A stretch of DNA of 8,783 nucleotides from positions 1 through 8,783 of the forward strand of contig CAYJOG010000091.1 in assembly GCA_964371695.1 (NCBI GenBank). Reading direction: 5' to 3'. This DNA is from CAYJOG01 sp964371695 [NCBI: uncultured bacterium]. Its GTDB lineage: Bacteria > CAYJOG01. The notes below the pieces were generated by a model. It was not told where the DNA came from, did not search any database, and saw only the letters and a list, made by a program, of their open reading frames with translations. This document shows positions 5,220 through 8,783 of this stretch, one piece after another (position 1 is the stretch's first letter; the number at the start of each line of letters is the position of its first letter). A program made the translations under genes and the position numbers.

Positions 5220-6857
5220 TTATTTGCTCCCGGTGAGTTCAACGTTGTGCCCCATGCCCTGCAGAATGGCTTTCATGCTGTCTTTGTCCACCGATTTCAT
5301 GAAGGCTTCCATCGGCTCCACCTTGCCTTCTTTCACCAGTTTGCCCAGGGCGTCGTTCAGCAACTGGTTTCCCTTGGCTTTCTGGGTCTGCATGATGGAT
5401 TTGATCTGGAAGGTTTTGCCTTCGCGGATGAGGTTGGCCACTGCGCCGTCCACCATCAAAATTTCCAGCGCCGCCACGCGCCCGCCGCCGATTTTTTTGC
5501 ACAGGCACTGACTCACCACGCCCTTGAGACTTTCGGAGAGCATCACGCGGATCTGTTCCTGCTGTTCGGGGGGGAACTGGTCAATGATGCGGTCAATGGT
5601 GCTGGGGGCGGTGGTGGTGTGCAGGGTGCCAAACACAAGGTGGCCCGTTTCGGCGGTTTCAATGGCGATGGCGATGGTCTCCAGGTCGCGCATTTCGCCC
5701 ACCAGCACAATGTCGGGGTCTTCGCGCAGGGCGGCCCTGAGGGCGCGGCTGAATCCTTCGGTATGCACGCCCACCTGCCGCTGGTTCACCAAGCATTTTT
5801 TGTTGGGATGCACGAACTCGATGGGGTCTTCGATGGTGATGATGTGGTCGGTGCGGTTGTCGTTGATGTGGTCCACGATGGCCGCCATCGTGGTGGACTT
5901 GCCGCTGCCCGTGGGGCCGGTCACCAGCACCAGTCCCTTGGTGAGGAACCCCAGTTCCAGCACTTTGTCCGGCACACCCAGTTGGGCTGCAGAGGGGATT
6001 TTTTCGGGAATCTGGCGGAACACCGCCCCCGGTCCCATGCGATCGCGAAAGTAATTGCAACGGAACCGCGCCAGATTCTTGATTTCATAGGCAAAGTCGG
6101 TGTCGAAGTCGTTTTCGTATTGAATCCGGTTGCGGTGGGGCAGGATGTTCAGGAGCATTTCGTACATCTCGCGGGGCTCTATCACCGCCTCATCAGGAAA
6201 CCGGACCATGTCGCCGCTCATGCGCATCATCGGCTCGGTGTGGCTGGCCAGATGAATGTCGCTGGCTCCCTTGGCCACCATGATGCGAAACAGGTTTTCC
6301 AGGCGTTTGGCGCCAGAGGGTGATGGGCGGAACTGCTGCCACCAGGCTTTTTCCAGCATGTCCGCTTCGTCATTGCCCGTGAGGGGGCCATCTCCGCCCA
6401 TGCCCGAAGACGGCGGCGCAGGCCCATGGGCAGGCGGGGCCGAAACAGCGGCGGGGGGTGGGGGGGCCGGTGGCGGTTCGGACGGGGCGGGGGCGGGTTC
6501 CGGTGAGGGCGCGGGTGCAGCAGCAGCAGCAGGAGGTGGGGCAGGGGCAGCGCCGCCCTCTTCGCCCTCAAAGGCCACCAGCAACTGAAAGGGCTGGGCC
6601 TGAAACTGGATTTTCAGCGCGCCTCCCTCGTGGGGCAGGTTGAACTGGCCCCGTGGGGCGGCCCCCAGGCGTTGCACCTGGGCAGCGGGCATGAAGGTGG
6701 CAAAAAACGTCAGGGCGTCTTTCATGGCCATGGGGCCTGGGGCCAGTTGCTGGCGCTGGCCGCCTTTTTCCAGCACCGCGCCCATCTGGGCGCTGACCAT
6801 GAGGCGGGCTGCGCCACCGGCGGTGAGCGCAGATAGAACCGATGCATCCAGGGACAT
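5220..6857 (-). CDS. pilT: PilT-like type IV pilus retraction ATPase with N-terminal extension
   Basis: This is a hexameric cytoplasmic AAA+-like motor that powers pilus disassembly (twitching motility). The last ~360 of 545 residues match PilT: GASDIHL (197-203), ARFRCNYFRDR (263-273), Walker A GPTGSGKST (314-322), Asp box TIEDPIEFVH (341-350), PilT-typical KKCLVNQRQV (353-362), Walker B DPDIVLVGEMRD (380-391), His box TGHLVFGTLHT (404-414), and KKIGGGRVAALE (454-465). Typical PilT is about 330-345 residues, so about 190 residues are extra. Residues 1-98 resemble a decayed copy of the PilT N-terminal domain, and 101-152 are almost only Pro, Ala, Ser, Glu and Gly, a flexible linker. The C-terminal AIRNLIRE retraction motif reads AVANLIRE (472-479). 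The ATG at 6857 has no Shine-Dalgarno sequence. The exported-protein gene follows with a 1-bp gap. The symbol marks similarity; a regulatory PilT paralogue is also possible. Confidence 0.9.
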   Translation of the reverse strand: MSLDASVLSALTAGGAARLMVSAQMGAVLEKGGQRQQLAPGPMAMKDALTFFATFMPAAQVQRLGAAPRGQFNLPHEGGALKIQFQAQPFQLLVAFEGEEGGAAPAPPPAAAAAPAPSPEPAPAPSEPPPAPPPPAAVSAPPAHGPAPPSSGMGGDGPLTGNDEADMLEKAWWQQFRPSPSGAKRLENLFRIMVAKGASDIHLASHTEPMMRMSGDMVRFPDEAVIEPREMYEMLLNILPHRNRIQYENDFDTDFAYEIKNLARFRCNYFRDRMGPGAVFRQIPEKIPSAAQLGVPDKVLELGFLTKGLVLVTGPTGSGKSTTMAAIVDHINDNRTDHIITIEDPIEFVHPNKKCLVNQRQVGVHTEGFSRALRAALREDPDIVLVGEMRDLETIAIAIETAETGHLVFGTLHTTTAPSTIDRIIDQFPPEQQEQIRVMLSESLKGVVSQCLCKKIGGGRVAALEILMVDGAVANLIREGKTFQIKSIMQTQKAKGNQLLNDALGKLVKEGKVEPMEAFMKSVDKDSMKAILQGMGHNVELTGSK

Positions 6858-6866
6858 AGGGGCGTG

Positions 6867-6896
6867 ATTTTAGCGGCAGCCTTTCGTCAGGGGCAA
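6867..6896 (-). promoter_or_regulatory. Possible pilT promoter giving a leaderless mRNA
   Basis: On the minus strand TTGCCC (6896-6891), an 18-bp spacer and TAAAAT (6872-6867) form a plausible sigma-70-type promoter. Only 9 nt separate the -10 from the pilT ATG, so transcription would start within about 3 nt of the start codon. The nine bases are pyrimidine-rich and contain no Shine-Dalgarno sequence. Confidence 0.4.
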
Positions 6897-6934
6897 TGTT
6901 TTTCTGCCAAGGCACAGGGTTCCTGAAATCAACG

Positions 6935-6952
6935 GGCGCATTGCGCCATAAT
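6935..6952 (+). promoter_or_regulatory. Possible glmM -10 box beside a small palindrome
   Basis: CATAAT (6947-6952) lies 6 nt before the glmM GTG start. GGCGC (6935-6939) and GCGCC (6943-6947) form a perfect palindrome just upstream, inside the would-be spacer. No good -35 hexamer is visible, so this is a weak call. No Shine-Dalgarno sequence precedes the GTG. Confidence 0.25.
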
Positions 6953-6958
6953 CCCGGC

Positions 6959-8320
6959 GTGAAAAAGTGGTTTGGCACCGATGGCATCCGCGGCGTGGCC
7001 GGTGAGCGGCTCACCGCCGAACTGGCCCTGGCTCTGGGCAAGGCCCTGGGGCGACTGGCGCAGGAAGAAAAACTGCCTGTGTCGCTGGTGGTGGGTCAGG
7101 ACAGCCGGGTGAGCGGCGACATGCTCGCCCACGCTTTGGCTGCCGGGGCCAGCGCCATGGGACTGGAGGTGACGCTGCTGGGGCTTTGCCCCACACCGGC
7201 GGTGTCGCTGGCGGCCCGTGGCGGGGGATATGGTTTTGGTGTCATGGTCTCGGCCAGCCACAACCCGGTGCAGGACAACGGTTTGAAGGTGTTTGGCGGC
7301 GATGGGTTCAAACTCACCGACGCCCGCGAAGCCCGTGTGGAGGCGCTTTTGAACGAAGCCCTGGCGGGAACGCTGTCGGGCGTGGGGGTGGGGGTGGCCA
7401 TGGGGGCCGTGCGGCCCGCCGCCCACGGTGTGGAAGACTACGTCGCCTCCGTCAAAACACTGCTGCCCGGCGGCCTTGTTGCGATGCGTTTGGGGCTGGA
7501 CTGCGCCCACGGCGCGGCCTGCCACGCCGCCCATGCGGTGTTTGACGACACGCCCCACGAACTGGTGTGGCTCTCGGACACGCCCGATGGCCACCGCATC
7601 AACGTGAAATGCGGCAGCACCGATCTGGGCCAGCTCAAGGCCAGCGTGAAAAGCCTGGGGCTGGGCCTGGGGTTTGCCTTTGACGGCGACGCGGATCGCC
7701 TGCTGGTGGTGGACGACCAGGGCGAGGCCGTGGACGGGGACCTGCTGATGTTTCTGCTGGCCACCTGGCTGAAATCGCGGGGCCTGCTCAAGGAAAATCT
7801 GCTGGTGACCACCCAGATGAGCAACATTGGCCTGGACGCTGCACTGGCCGCCCAAGGCATCGCCGTGGACCGCACCGAAGTGGGCGACCGTTATGTGCTG
7901 GAACGGATGCGTGAGCGGGGTGGCGTGCTGGGGGGCGAGCAGAGTGGCCACCTGATTTATCTGGGCGCGGGCACCACGGGAGACGGCATTCTGAGTGCGG
8001 TGCTGATTCTGGCCGCCCTGGCCGACGGGTTTTCCATTCAGCAGGCCGCCGCCAGAATGACGCTCAAAAAACAGCGCCTCACCAACCGCCGCCTCAGCGC
8101 CCCCATCCGGCTGGGCGACTTCCCGGAAATCACGGCTTTTCAGCAGGAACAGAACGCCAGCTTGGGCACGGGGGCACGTTATTACGTGCGCCCCAGCGGC
8201 ACCGAGCCGCTCATGCGTCTGCTGGTAGAGGCCGACACCGACGCCCAACTGGACAACCTGACGGCCAAAGGCTGGTCGGTGCTGGAAAACGTGCTGGGTG
8301 AGCGGTTGGTGAGTGGGTAG
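6959..8320 (+). CDS. glmM: Phosphoglucosamine mutase
   Basis: GlmM converts glucosamine-6-phosphate to glucosamine-1-phosphate in the cytoplasm, feeding UDP-GlcNAc for peptidoglycan and LPS. The start is taken as GTG at 6959, giving MKKWFGTDGIRG, the family's normal N-terminus, and 453 residues (E. coli 445). The frame is open to an ATG at 6896, but that would add 21 residues absent from the family. Motifs in order: FGTDGIRG (5-12), catalytic phosphoserine loop VSASHNPVQDNG (97-108, Ser100), metal loop DGDADR (242-247), GDRYV (309-313), sugar-binding GGEQSGHL (325-332), and phosphate-binding RPSGTEPLMR (411-420). All catalytic positions are intact. The loop continues GLKVFGGDG where many GlmM have GIKFFGPDG. 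SASHNP with GEQSGH argues for GlmM over other phosphohexomutases. It is divergent from pilT; neither folP nor ftsH, frequent neighbours elsewhere, is present. Confidence 0.96.
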   Translation: MKKWFGTDGIRGVAGERLTAELALALGKALGRLAQEEKLPVSLVVGQDSRVSGDMLAHALAAGASAMGLEVTLLGLCPTPAVSLAARGGGYGFGVMVSASHNPVQDNGLKVFGGDGFKLTDAREARVEALLNEALAGTLSGVGVGVAMGAVRPAAHGVEDYVASVKTLLPGGLVAMRLGLDCAHGAACHAAHAVFDDTPHELVWLSDTPDGHRINVKCGSTDLGQLKASVKSLGLGLGFAFDGDADRLLVVDDQGEAVDGDLLMFLLATWLKSRGLLKENLLVTTQMSNIGLDAALAAQGIAVDRTEVGDRYVLERMRERGGVLGGEQSGHLIYLGAGTTGDGILSAVLILAALADGFSIQQAAARMTLKKQRLTNRRLSAPIRLGDFPEITAFQQEQNASLGTGARYYVRPSGTEPLMRLLVEADTDAQLDNLTAKGWSVLENVLGERLVSG

Positions 8321-8329
8321 TTTTTACCT

Positions 8330-8783
8330 TTACCCAATCCGCCCCTTGTAGTTCTTCACGCTGCGGTCCAGTTCGCGGTTTTCGTCGCGCTGTTTCAGGG
8401 CGTGGCGTTTGTCGTAATGTTTTTTGCCCTTGGCCAGACCCAGCACCAGTTTGATCAGCCCCCGGCGCTCCAGCAGTTTCAGGGGCACCAGCGTCACGCC
8501 CTGGGTCTGCACCTCGGCAAAAAGTTTTCCGATTTCCTTTTTTTTGAGCAGCAGCTTGCGGGGCCGCAGGGGGTCGTGGTTTTGCCGGTTGGCCTGTTCA
8601 AAGGGAGCCACGTTGACGCTGTAAAGAAACACCTCGCCGTGATGAATGGCGGCGTAGCCCCCTTGCAGCGACACATTGCTCGCCTTGATGCTTTTCACTT
8701 CGCTGCCCCACAGCGACAAACCGGCTTCCACCGTGTCGAGGATTTCGTAATCGTGATACGCCTTGCGGTTCTCGGCAATCGGC
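8330..8783 (-). CDS. smpB: SsrA-binding protein SmpB (5' partial)
   Basis: SmpB binds tmRNA and brings it to stalled ribosomes for trans-translation. The frame runs off the right edge: before the first in-window methionine-like codon it reads PIAENRKAYHDYEILDTVEAG, given here as PIAENRKAYHDYEILD then TVEAG, the standard SmpB N-terminal region, so only a few residues are missing. Family signatures follow: GLSLWGSEVKSIK, where GSEVKS is highly conserved; the HDPLRPRKLLL segment; LVPLKLL; and KGKKHYDKR before the basic C-terminal tail (ALKQRDENRELDRSVKN). That tail enters the mRNA channel in known structures. The end YKGRIG is specific to this protein. It faces glmM with 9 bp between stop codons and no terminator between them. 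The tmRNA gene ssrA, often nearby, is not in the window. Confidence 0.95.
   Translation of the reverse strand, partial: PIAENRKAYHDYEILDTVEAGLSLWGSEVKSIKASNVSLQGGYAAIHHGEVFLYSVNVAPFEQANRQNHDPLRPRKLLLKKKEIGKLFAEVQTQGVTLVPLKLLERRGLIKLVLGLAKGKKHYDKRHALKQRDENRELDRSVKNYKGRIG

Noticed and set aside
4896-6323. 475-aa plus-strand open frame
   Set aside because: Antisense to the PilT-like ATPase and exported protein, histidine/valine-rich low-complexity product typical of high-GC antisense frames.
6929-8248. 439-aa minus-strand open frame
   Set aside because: Antisense to intact glmM; composition is that of a shadow frame.

Overview
The window is high-GC DNA from a Gram-negative, flagellated bacterium with type IV pili. 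It carries a TRAP-type periplasmic solute-binding protein, a proteobacterial/cyanobacterial-type glutathione synthetase, a flagellin with a sigma-28-like promoter, a PilT-type retraction ATPase, GlmM and SmpB. These fit a proteobacterium or a related Gram-negative phylum, but no single gene fixes the phylum by eye. Long open frames lie antisense to almost every gene; they are what high GC content produces and are not treated as genes.

Layout, left to right. (1) The 3' part of a DctP-family TRAP solute-binding protein (+), cut by the window edge. (2) A convergent gap with an inverted pair of REP-type hairpins and a bidirectional terminator. (3) A 62-aa unknown protein (-) with a near-consensus sigma-70 promoter, an upstream A-tract and a perfect palindrome at the expected transcription start. 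(4) gshB (+), divergent from it. (5) A short flagellin (+) behind a sigma-28-like promoter, with no other flagellar gene nearby. (6) About 530 bp without a credible gene, between the flagellin and the converging minus-strand gene. It is packed with REP-like hairpins (several preceded by GTAG or GTGG), an inverted pair of 78-bp repeats, and terminators. (7) A probable two-gene minus-strand operon: a PilT-like ATPase with an extra N-terminal region, then an exported protein of unknown function. (8) glmM (+), divergent from pilT. (9) smpB (-), convergent with glmM, 9 bp apart and cut by the right edge.

Functionally the window is a housekeeping mosaic: glutathione synthesis, cell-wall precursor synthesis (GlmM), ribosome rescue (SmpB), and two kinds of surface motility (flagellin, pilus retraction). 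The parts most worth a second look are the REP cluster, the strongly driven 62-aa gene with its palindrome, and the PilT variant with what looks like a decayed duplicate of its own N-terminal domain, paired with an unknown exported protein.
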